A stretch of 64,000 bases of DNA from Penium margaritaceum. Lineage: Eukaryota > Streptophyta > Zygnematophyceae > Desmidiales > Peniaceae. A model generated the notes under the pieces. That model worked only from the letters and a program-made list of their open reading frames with translations, did no database searches and was not told where the DNA came from. The stretch is taken from NCBI GenBank assembly GCA_023375785.1, contig SZWC01004728.1:62001-126000 (forward strand), written 5' to 3'. Below are positions 55,709 to 64,000 of the stretch, piece after piece. The translations under genes were made by a program, and so were the position numbers. Within the stretch, counting starts at the first letter, position 1, and the number at the start of each line of letters is the position of its first letter.

Positions 55709-55979
55709 TGTAGCGAGAGGGCCGGTTCGGCCCTCCCTCCTCGCCGAAGCAAAAGGTGTCTATGCACCACCCCTTGTTTCAGCGAGGGCTGGCCGGCGGC
55801 CAGCATTTCACTGGCCGCCGGCCAGCTCGCTGCCGGCCGATTGGACGGGCGGCGGCCAGCCAAGCGACCGGCCGGCAAAGCAAGCAGCAAGCTACCGACC
55901 AGCCAGTCGCCAGCCGCCGATGGCGGCCTCAGCTCGGTCGGTGGCTGAGGGCACCCAAGGGCCTCGAGGGCGAGGCCTC
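55709..55979 (+). repeat. Gypsy H 3' LTR, first part
   Basis: Begins TGTAGCGAGAGGGCC right after the polypurine tract. It contains a perfect 16-bp inverted repeat (55788-55803 and 55811-55826, arm GCTGGCCGGCGGCCAG, 7-base loop) and further GCCGGCC-rich repeats to about 55925. It is interrupted at 55980 by Copia I and continues at 62598. Confidence 0.8.
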
Positions 55980-56954
55980 TGTCAGGATGAGATCCGCGTG
56001 ATGCGGCCCCAACGTTTGTCTGATCGCCTTAAGTGGTTCACGGCTACTGTTGTGGGCGAATCTGAGACTGAGCATGAGCTTATTGGTCGCCTCACACTAT
56101 GTGAGCAAGAATTTAGAGACAGTCCGTTTGCGAAGGGAATAACGTCGTTTTGCATTAGTTTTTTAACATAGACATGATCACAACATTTATACGACTAGTA
56201 ATGAGCTTTCTAATGCACCAAACCACGCACGATTCGGCCAAGCGTAGCTCAAGTTATGCTTGTCAAAGCACAGGTCTCACCCACAGCAGAAGCCTGACGT
56301 CGCCACTCGCCGTGGCGCCTTCATTCACGTGTGAAGCGCCTTTCCCAAGGCGCATATCCCATTGCACATGGAATGGGGGTCCCCTGCACTGTTTCCACGC
56401 ACCCTACCCACTTTTGGGTCGTGTTTGGTGATAGGGTGTGACAAGGTTCGAAACTTGTCCACGGACCTGTAGTTAGAATTTTGACAAAGTCCCAGAGGAA
56501 CAAAACGTACCACTGAGTTTCGGACGCCGAGCCAGATTTTTGGCTAAGTCCCTCACTAACAACCTGCACTACTGGATCCGGTGGACGATCTGCCGGATCA
56601 GGTGAATCATCCACCGGACGCCTCGGCAGGCCTATCGGAGCATTTTCTCCAGATGGTATTTTTGTTACTCGGTCCGGTTGATTATCGACCAGATTTTGAG
56701 TCGCAGCCTGCTCCCAGAGCTGCTGCGCATACCCCAACTTTGGAAGGCCATATCTCCCTTGATACTTGTCCGATTCCAGCAAAACAACTTCCATCGGATT
56801 CAGCGACTCATGAGTTTTATGTTAAATCCTCTTTTTAAAAATTCGAGCAAATGTCGAGTCGCCAGATCCGGCGAAGCAGAGTTTCCATTTTCTGGCGGCT
56901 CGTCAGCGCCAACCGGCGCCGCACTTGGGCAGGCAGAGGGGCATTTTTTCAACA
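55980..56954 (-). repeat. Copia-2 LTR, 3' LTR of element I
   Basis: 975 bp. The plus strand begins TGTCAGGATGAGATCC and ends TTTTTTCAACA. It keeps the family palindromes. The polypurine tract (minus GGTACAAGGGGGAGAA) is directly adjacent, at 56955-56970. Confidence 0.9.
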
Positions 56955-56997
56955 TTCTCCCCCTTGTACCAACCATGCCCGCTGCTCCTGCTTGCTC

Positions 56998-59900
56998 TCA
57001 CTCATCTTCCGCTGCGCCCTCCAGCCCATCATAGCTGGTCATCCCAAGTCCGGCCATGCTCATGGCGTGCCGGTCCGCGGGTTGCGCTTTGGTCAAGCAA
57101 TCCGCAAGCATGTTGTGCGTGCTGTAGTGTTGCAGCACCACCAGCCCCTTCTCGACCATGTCCCATGCGTAGTGATAACGCACGTCAATGTGCTTTGTCC
57201 TCCTGTGCTGTGTCGGGTTCTTGGTCAGCGAGATGGAGCCGGTGTTGTCCTCTTGCACCGCCGTAGGCTCCAACTGCGGCACGCCCAGCTCCCCCAGCAA
57301 CCTGTGGAGCCACACCGCCTCCTTGACCGCTTCGGCCAGCGCGATGTACTCTGCTTCCACTGTGGAGGTGGGGGCGCAGTCCTTCTTCCTACTGCATTAC
57401 AAGGCCGCTACACGAGCGAGGAAGAACACGTAGCCGGATGTGGACTAACGCTTGTCCACATCCCTAGCATAGTCTGCATCCGTGCAGCAGACCAGACGTA
57501 AGGGGTCCGCTCGTCCCTTGTCGTCGAACCTCAGACGCGCGTGCCGAGTCGCCTGCAGGTAGCAGAGGATGCGCTTGACCGCTTGCCAGTGTAGTGGCCC
57601 TGGATTGGCAACGTACCTGCTCACTTGGCCCACCGCGTAGGCCAGGTCCGGTCGAGTCGCCACCATGGCGTACATGAGGCTGCCCACCACCGATTGGTAA
57701 GGCAATCCTGCCATATCCTCCCGTTCTTCTTTTGTTTGCGGTGCCATTGCCGCACTTAGTTCACAGGTCGTGGAGACAGGACTGCACACTAGTTTGCAGT
57801 CCTCCATGCCGTACCGCTTCAGCACCTCAGCCACGTATTTGGCCTGCCCCAGCTCAAGCGTGCGCGCCCTCCGGTTCCGCGTAATGCTCACCCCGAGGTA
57901 CAACTCCAGCTCCGCCATGTCCGAGATGTGGAACCTGCTGCTCAGCTGCTCTTTCAGCTGCTATAGGCTCGGCAGGTCTGAGGAGCACAAGATCAGATCA
58001 TCCACGTAGAGTGCGACAATCTGATGGAGCTTCTTACTGCACTGCACGTACACACTTTGATCCGTCTCACAGCGCTTGAAGCCGAGTTGTGCCATGACGG
58101 TGTCCATTTGTTGGTACCAGCATCGGGGTGATTGTTTTAGCCCGTACAAGGAATTCTGCAGCTTACACACCTTGCCCTCCGGCGCCTCCACCCCCTCTGG
58201 CACCTCCATGTAGATTTCCTTGTCAATGATGCCATTGAGGAAGGCCGCTTTACGTCCACTTGGTGGAGCTCCATGTCCTTCACGGCTCCCACCGCAAGGA
58301 TCGCCCGGATGCTTGTGAACTTGGCAACAAGTGCGAAGTGCTCGCCCTTACGCTGTGCGTACCCCTTCGCCATGAGCCGTTCCTTGTTCTTGTCAACCAC
58401 ACCTTCCTTTGTGAACTTGGTCTTGAAGACCCACTTGGAGCCGATGACCTTGGCATCTTTCGGCCTATCAACCAGCTGCCACGTGTCGTTTTCTGCAATG
58501 GACACCAACTCCGACTTGATGGCAGCATCCCACTGCTTTCCCTCGGGCCGCGCAAGCACCTCTTGCACAATTGTTGGCTCCGTTGATGAGGCCAGCATGC
58601 ACCGCGTCATGCCAATCCATCGACCGGTGCCTGTGTTAAAACGCTTCCCCGCTCTTCGCTGCCTCCCGCTGCGGCGCAGCAGTCTTGGCGGCGTCTCGTC
58701 GCTCTGCTGCGATCCTTCCGACACAGCCCGCTCCGGTGAATCATCGACCAGACGGCTTCCCGAGGATTCTTCCCGCTCCGGTGAACCATCAACTGGATGG
58801 ACGGCGCGTCCGGAGGATTTTTCTCCGACGCCCGACGCGAACTCCGCCAGGAGTGAGCGCTTTGGCACCCGCGGTGCCTCCTTCGATGGATCATTCTGCC
58901 GGATCTCTAGCCCAGCTACATCTTCGTCGGAGTCCTCCGCGTTGGCTGCTCCTCCTGCTGCACTGTCGCGCTCTGATGCCGCATCATCAATCTCCGCGTC
59001 CGCCGGCTCCTCCTCGTAGTCAAGGAGGTGGAACCACTCCCCTTGTTTTGGAGTGTTCCCGACGCTCATGTCGTTGCTGCTGCTGCTGAAGCTCTGTTGC
59101 TCGTCAAAATCAACGTCACGGCTACGGATGATCTCTTGAGTGCGCAGGTCCTAGAGATGGTATGCCTTTTGCGCGCTCTCGTAGCTGAGGAACAAACATG
59201 GCTTCGCCCGCGGTTCGAGCTTGGAGTTGTGTCGTTGCGCCGCCTGCACCATCGCGTGCGCTCTGCACCCGAACTTCTTCAGGTGCGCCACATTTTCCAA
59301 ACCTCTTGCGGCGTCTTCCAGCCACCCTTGCCCTTCAGCACCGCCGTTGGGGTGAGGTTGATGGTGTAGCTCGCAGTACGCAAAGCCTCCGCCCAGAACC
59401 CTCGCGGTAACCCTGCATCCACAAGCATGGTCCGCACCATGTTGAGCACCGCCTGGTTCGCCCGCTCCGCCACTCCGTTGGATTGTGGCGAGTACGGCGT
59501 AGTGGGTTCCCACTTGATGCCCTGCTGCTTCATCCACTTGCTGTAGCCCACGTACTCTCCGCCATTGTCACTGCGTAGCGCTCTGACCTTCCGGCCAGTC
59601 TGCCTCTCCACCGTTGCCACGTACTCCTTCAGCCGGTCCAGGACCTTGCCTTTCTGCTTCATGAAGTACACGTAGAGCCTCTTGTTGTAGTCGTCAATGA
59701 AGGTGACGAAGTATCTGAAGCCGCCGTTTGATGGCGTTTTGAACAGTCCGCACACGTCGTTGTGCATGACCTCCAGCAGGTCCTTTGCGCTAGCCGCGTT
59801 CTCGTTGAACAACTTGCGCCTCGCCTTGCCCAAAATGCAAGGCTCCCACTTTTTATGTGCTACTGCATCTGCTACCCCGTCTACACCGTCGATGACGAGG

Positions 59901-60700
59901 CCGCACACCATGTCGCGCTTCGCCATCTCCTTAACGGTTGCGGGCGCCGAATGCCCCAACCGTCGGTGCCAGAGCTCTTGATTAGCGCTTCCTCCCTTGG
60001 CCATGTTGATGAATCGCTCCTGCGAATCTCCTTCGTCAGATGCTACGGGGACCACCTTGGTCTGCACAATGTAGAGACCGCCCTCGCGCTTCGCCTCCAG
60101 CACGACCTCGCCGTCGCCGTCGGTGCGCACCATTGCGCCTTTCCTGCAAAAGAGCACCTCATATCCCTTGTCCGTCAAGCGGCTAACACTCAGGATGTCA
60201 GCCAGGCCGGGGACGTGCTGCACATCATGGATTGTGCACAGCTCCTTCTTACCGTCCACCATGACTTCCACCTCCACGTCGCCTTGGCCGGCCGCCGGCT
60301 CGACTTTGTCGTTCGCGACCACCATCGACTTGGAGGACTTCTCGTAGGTGACGAACCCCACCTTCTCGACTTGGGTGTGCTCCTCGGCCCCAGAATCCGA
60401 TCACCGCCTGCTGGCCTTCTTTAGGAAGTGGTTCTTGTTGCCGTTGAGGAGAGACCTGCCCTTGCCATTTTTGCCGCCGGTCTTNCTGCACATCACGGAT
60501 TGTGCACAGCTCCTTCTTACCGTCCACCATGACTTCCACCTCCACGTCGCCTTGGCCGGCCGCCGGCTCGACTTTGTCGTTCGCGACCACCATCGACTTG
60601 GAGGACTTCTCGTAGGTGACGAACCCCACCTTCTCGACTTGGGTGTGCTCCTCGGCCCCAGAATCCGATCACCGCCTGCTGGCCTTCTTTAGGAAGTGGT
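56998..60700 (-). pseudogene. Copia-2 pol relic (element I)
   Basis: Minus order: protease region (60660-60060; LADILSVSRLTDKGYEVLF), GAG-pre-integrase (QELWHRRLGHSAP near 59980), integrase (59800-59280; MPSNGG-like loop, RALRSDNGGEYVGYSKWMKQ near 59585-59530, YSPQSNGVAERANQ near 59490), acidic linker (59069-58620), RT (58560-57950; IGSKWVFKTKFTKEGVVDKN near 58450-58390, ALYVDDLILCSSDLPSL near 58010-57962), and RNase H (57918-56998; ELYLGVSITRNRRARTLELG near 57905-57850, HIDVRYHYAWDMVEKGL near 57180). It ends GLEGAAEDE, the point where hAT-1 hit the sister element G. Broken. Confidence 0.9.
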
Positions 60701-60752
60701 TCTTGTTGCCGTTGAGGAGAGACCTGCCCTTGCCATTTTTGCCGCCGGTCTT
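60218..60752. other. Probable assembly duplication around a single N (60485)
   Basis: Bases 60218-60484 and 60486-60752 are direct copies of 267 bases with one visible difference (CATCATGG versus CATCACGG), separated by one N. It lies in the protease region of Copia I. Confidence 0.85.
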
Positions 60753-61502
60753 CACCTCCTCCAAGCACTCACGGGCCCAATGGTCCTCCTTGCCGCAATT
60801 GCGGCACGCACCTTTCCTGGCGCCCTTCTTGCCGCCGCCCTTTCCGCCACTTCCTCGGCTCCCACTTCCGCCACCACGTGTTTTGCTGACGAGGGCCAAT
60901 GAGGAAGACGAGGACTCCCCGCAGCTCCGTCGCTGCGCCTCGTTGCGGATGTACTCTGCGACCGCGCCATAGGTGAGCTTCTCCTCCGACCATCCTCCAA
61001 AAACGGTGATGAGTGGACCCCAACTTTCGGGTAGGGCCATGAGAAGGGCCATCACCTGCAACTGTGTGTCGATCTTCCACCCCACGTCATTGCATTGCGA
61101 GGCGAGCGACTCAATCTGCTGCATGGCAAAGATGACATGATCTCCCTCCTCAATTCTCATTGTGAGGAGCCGCTTCATCGCGAAGATTTTGTTCGCGAGC
61201 GACTTGGATTGGTGGATAGCACAGAGCTTTTGCCAAGCTTCGGCTGCCAGCTTGCAGCCTTGGAAGTAGCCCCACTACGACTCGGCTGTCCTGGACACCA
61301 GGAGCATGAGCGCCTCTGTGTTCTTCTTTTCGAAGGCCTGCTTCTCCGCGTCCATAGCTGTCGCCTCTGTGAGCGCCTCCTTTCCCAGCATGACATCCAG
61401 CAGCCCCTTCTGTGAGAGGTGCAGTTCGAACTGCCACCTCCATAGCCTGAAACCCGGGCCGCCCGCATACTTCCGAATGGGCTGCGTCTCCTTCTGCGCC
61501 AT
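60669..61502 (-). pseudogene. Copia-2 gag relic (element I)
   Basis: Minus ATG at 61502 begins MAQKETQPIRKYAGGPGF. Next come WQFELHLSQKGLLDVMLGKE (61430-61375), MKRLLTMRIEEGDHVIFAMQ (61178-61119), and ALPESWGPLITVFGGWSEEK near 61040-60980. A Gly/Lys/Arg-rich segment ends in a CCHC knuckle, CRNCGKEDHWAREC (60810-60770). The knuckle is intact in this copy. Broken elsewhere. A small upstream frame starts near 61588 in the leader. Confidence 0.88.
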
Positions 61503-61606
61503 GTGCGTAGCTGGTACTCCGACAAGTTCTCAGAACTTCACGGCGACGTCCAAGATGACGATCCCGTGCGCTGTGGAAGACGTGAACATTGGAGGTGTTC
61601 AGACGT

Positions 61607-61621
61607 GTGGGCCCATAACCC
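61607..61621 (-). other. Primer-binding site, initiator tRNA(Met) anticodon arm (element I)
   Basis: The plus strand reads GTGGGCCCATAACCC, so the minus strand is GGGTTATGGGCCCAC, two bases from the LTR end at 61624. It is identical to the sites of F and G. Confidence 0.88.
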
Positions 61622-61623
61622 TT

Positions 61624-62597
61624 TGTTAGGATGAGATCCCTGTGATGCGGTCCCGACATTTGTCTGATCGCCTCTAGTGGTTCACGTCTACTGTTTTGAG
61701 CGAATCTGAGACTGAGCGTGAGCTTTCTGGTCGCCTCACGCTATGTGAGCAGGAATTCAAAAACACTCGGTTTGCGAAGGGAATAACGTTGTTTTGCGTT
61801 AGTTTTCTAGCATGGACATGATCACAACATTTATAGGGCTAGAAATGAGCTTTCCAACGCACCAAACCATGCGCAATTAGGCCAAGCATAGCTCAAGTTA
61901 TGCTAGCCGAAGCGCACATCTCACCCACCACAGAAGCCTGACGCTGCCACTCGCCGTGGCGCCTTCGTTCACGTGCAAAGCGCCTTTCCCAAGGCGTATA
62001 TCCCATTGCACATGGTGTGGGGGTCCCCTGCACTGTTTCCACGCACCCTACCCACTTTTGGGTCGCGTTTGGTCACGGGGTGTGATGAGGTTCGAAACAT
62101 GTCCGTGGACCTGCAGTCAGAATTTTGACTGTCCCTGAGTAACAAAACGTACTCCTGGATTTCGGACGTCGAGCCATGATTTTGGCTAAGTCCCTGAGAA
62201 ACAACCTGCACTACTGGATCCGGTGGATGATCCGCCGGATCAGGTGAATCATCCACCGGACGCCTCGGCAGGCCTATCGGAGCGTTTTCTCCAGATGGTA
62301 TTTTCGTTACTCGGTCTGGTCGATTATCGACCGGATTTCGAGTCGCAGCCGGCTCCCAGAGCTGCTGCGCATACCCCAACTTTGGAAGGCCATATCTCCC
62401 TCGATACTCGTCAGATTCTGGCGAAACAACTTCCACCGGATTCAGCGACTTGTCAACTGTAATAAGCAATCCTCCATTTTAGGATCCGAGAAAATGTCGA
62501 GTCGCCAAAGCCGTCGGAGCGGAGTTTCCATTTTCTGGCGGCTCGTCAGCGCCTCCCGGCACCGTACTTGGGCATGCGGAGGGGCAATTTTTCAACA
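61624..62597 (-). repeat. Copia-2 LTR, 5' LTR of element I
   Basis: 974 bp; the plus strand begins TGTTAGGATGAGATCC and ends AATTTTTCAACA. It is flanked on the right by the target copy GCCTC. Confidence 0.9.
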
Positions 62598-63048
62598 GCC
62601 TCATGGCCTTGTGCCCTTGCCCCCGCTTGCCCTCCTTGCAAACAAGCGAGTGAGGATGAGGGAGGAGGACGAGGGGCGAAAGGAGAGACAAACTAGTGCA
62701 AAATTGCAAGCGTGCCTTGCACGCGACGATTTCACGCTAGAACGTCAAAACGTAAATCAAAGTTTGTTAGCAACAAATTTGGACATAAAACAATGAAATA
62801 ACTTGTGCGAACACACGTTTGAGGTGAAAACCTCTGGTCTGGGTCCCAAAACCAAGGTAGGGTTAAGAAACAGACATGGACCTCCGGAGACTCAAAATGT
62901 ATGAGTCTCCCTGCTCTGGATCGTTGATGATGATTGCCCCTCAGTCCTGCGAAGGGGGTAAACCCCTAATGCAGACTGAGAACGCCATTCTACAAACTCC
63001 GATGACAACTTCACAGAAGGAGCTAGAGGTTCCTCCATGTTACAGGTT
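62598..63048 (+). repeat. Gypsy H 3' LTR, second part
   Basis: Continues the LTR after Copia I. The last 245 bases match the 5' LTR remnant at 33177-33422, including ATGAGTCTCCCTGCTCTGG and the GTTACA end. Together with 55709-55979 the LTR is about 720 bp. Confidence 0.8.
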
Positions 63049-64000
63049 TTCTCTTGTGGAAATGGCAATGTGAGATTGTCATGAGGGTGCGTCACTTCTT
63101 GAAGATGTTCATTGGAGAAGAGGTTGAACCTTTAAAAACAGATGCTTGTGATGAAGCATGGTGTGTAAAAACTGACATGGTACCTGCGATTCTTGTGACA
63201 TCAGTGCATGAGTCAGAGCATGTTCACCTCCAAGGTATCATGTATGCATCAAACGCTTATGCAGAGCTTGCACATGTATACCAATCAACAGCTCTTGCAA
63301 ATTGCCTCTTCATCCTTCAAAAGCTGATTTCAATGAGGGTGAGCAAGGGAGAGTCCATTCAAGACTTCCTATTGCAGTTTGAAGGAAAGCTGTAGCAAGT
63401 GACCCAAATGAACTGGGAAATTGACACCAACATGCGGGCCATGATCGTCCTCATTGCGCTACTTGAAAGCTAGGGTCCTTTGATCACCACCATATTTGGT
63501 GGTTTAAAGGAGGAGGATTTGCATATGAGGTAGTATCCAAGTACGTGCACAACGAGGCCATGCGTCGTAACGGTAGTGATGCTCACATATCAGCCTATGC
63601 TACATAGTACGGTGGTCATGGCAACAACTCCTCTTCTAGTCAGAGTGGTAGCGGAAGTAATGGCGGTGGATGAAGAGGAAATTGTGGTGGTAGAAATGGT
63701 TCAAAGCGATGTGGAAAGTACCATAACTGTGGCAAACTTGGGCATTGGGCACAGGAGTGCAAGGCTCCCTAGAAGGAAGACACAGATCATGGTGGTAGAA
63801 ACGAGGGCAAAGGAAAGGGTAAGGAGTTGTAAAATGTGATAGCTAAGAGCGTGCCGGCAACCAATGGAGCGGCACTTCTCAAGCGTGGAGCCTACGGGCT
63901 TGACTCTGGTACAAACCACCACTCTTCAAGGGAGAAGGATGGGTTCATCTCCATTATGGACACTCAACGTCACTTCATATGTGCGAATGGCAGCCTTGTC
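63049..64000 (+). pseudogene. Copia-1 gag fragment J, runs off window
   Basis: The plus reading enters gag at the TTTSLVEMAM-like N-terminal stretch (63049-63075) and continues with the LQKLISMRVSKGESIQDFLL core near 63317-63377. A Gly/Ser-rich spacer leads to a CCHC knuckle (CHNCGKLGHWAQEC near 63721-63763). The protease start follows (TNHHSSREKDGFISIMDT near 63910-63965). It aligns with element F. It abuts the right end of gypsy H, and its upstream part is missing. Broken. Confidence 0.85.

Larger units (their letters stand above)
55980..62597 (-). mobile_element. Ty1/copia element I (Copia-2), full length, with target duplication
   Basis: Minus-strand element of 6618 bp: 5' LTR 61624-62597, primer site 61607-61621, gag, protease, integrase, RT, RNase H, polypurine tract 56955-56969, and 3' LTR 55980-56954. 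A perfect 5-bp target duplication GCCTC lies at 55975-55979 and 62598-62602. The LTRs differ at roughly a tenth of positions over the first 300 bases by eye. This suggests an age of some millions of years under usual plant rates, a rough inference. It is the best preserved retroelement here but broken, with perhaps six to ten breaks. It contains an assembly duplication at 60218-60752. Confidence 0.92.
33177..63048 (+). mobile_element. Ty3/gypsy chromovirus-type element H, split by three insertions
   Basis: Plus-strand parts: truncated 5' LTR (33177-33422), primer site, long leader, gag (34199-34751 and 46033-47450), protease, RT and RNase H (48050-49830), integrase (49976-50450 and 54376-54862), integrase tail with chromodomain (54886-55400), polypurine tract (55696-55708), and 3' LTR (55709-55979 and 62598-63048). 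Insertions: Copia G in gag, hAT-2 in integrase, Copia I in the 3' LTR. Without them it spans roughly 8 kb. The outer flanks belong to different Copia-1 regions, so the left end was lost by deletion. Old, with well over ten breaks. Confidence 0.85.

Noticed and set aside
58273-59019. Plus-strand open frame of 248 codons
   Set aside because: Antisense of Copia I RT and linker, which carry clear motifs on the minus strand.

Overview
The window is nuclear DNA of a eukaryote and I could not find a single host gene in it. All of it reads as transposable elements: LTR retrotransposons of the Ty1/copia and Ty3/gypsy groups, and two hAT DNA transposons with spliceosomal introns or transposases of plant type. 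The initiator-tRNA(Met) half-molecule primer sites, a chromodomain-bearing gypsy element, the BED/DUF659 hAT transposases and the overall GC-rich coding style suit a streptophyte (land plant or charophyte alga, Chara-like) with a large repeat-rich genome. The species is inference only.

Layout. 1-17092: a graveyard of one copia family (here Copia-1, LTR about 770 bp, ends TGTTGACC...GGTTGACA). Most of it is on the minus strand and part of it is a tandem array in which neighbouring copies share LTRs (LTR, 153-bp remnant, LTR, internal B, LTR, internal C, LTR split by an RT piece). A head-to-head junction of opposite LTRs lies near 2560. 17093-30841: a plus-strand Copia-1 relic split by a 12.3-kb minus-strand gypsy-like element (17451-29790, LTR about 765 bp). 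That element has gag, protease and integrase, and carries an unusual run of PHD-like cysteine fingers downstream of integrase. 30842-33176: 5' part of another Copia-1 copy with LTR, primer site, gag and protease.

33177-63048: one chromovirus-type gypsy element (H, plus strand) opened up by three later insertions. These are Copia-2 element G (34752-46032) in its gag, hAT-2 (50451-54375) in its integrase, and Copia-2 element I (55980-62597, 5-bp target duplication GCCTC) in its 3' LTR. Copia G is itself interrupted by hAT-1 (40059-44990, 8-bp target duplication CTGGAGGG). The order of events follows from the nesting: H, then G, hAT-2 and I, with hAT-1 after G. 63049-64000: gag of a further Copia-1 copy.

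Assembly notes: two single-N positions (44274 and 60485) are each flanked by near-identical direct copies of about 260 bases and look like unmerged contig overlaps. A 105-base N run at 53904-54008 lies inside hAT-2. The retroelements are all broken and are described as fossils. The two hAT transposases are each nearly complete but carry one in-frame stop.
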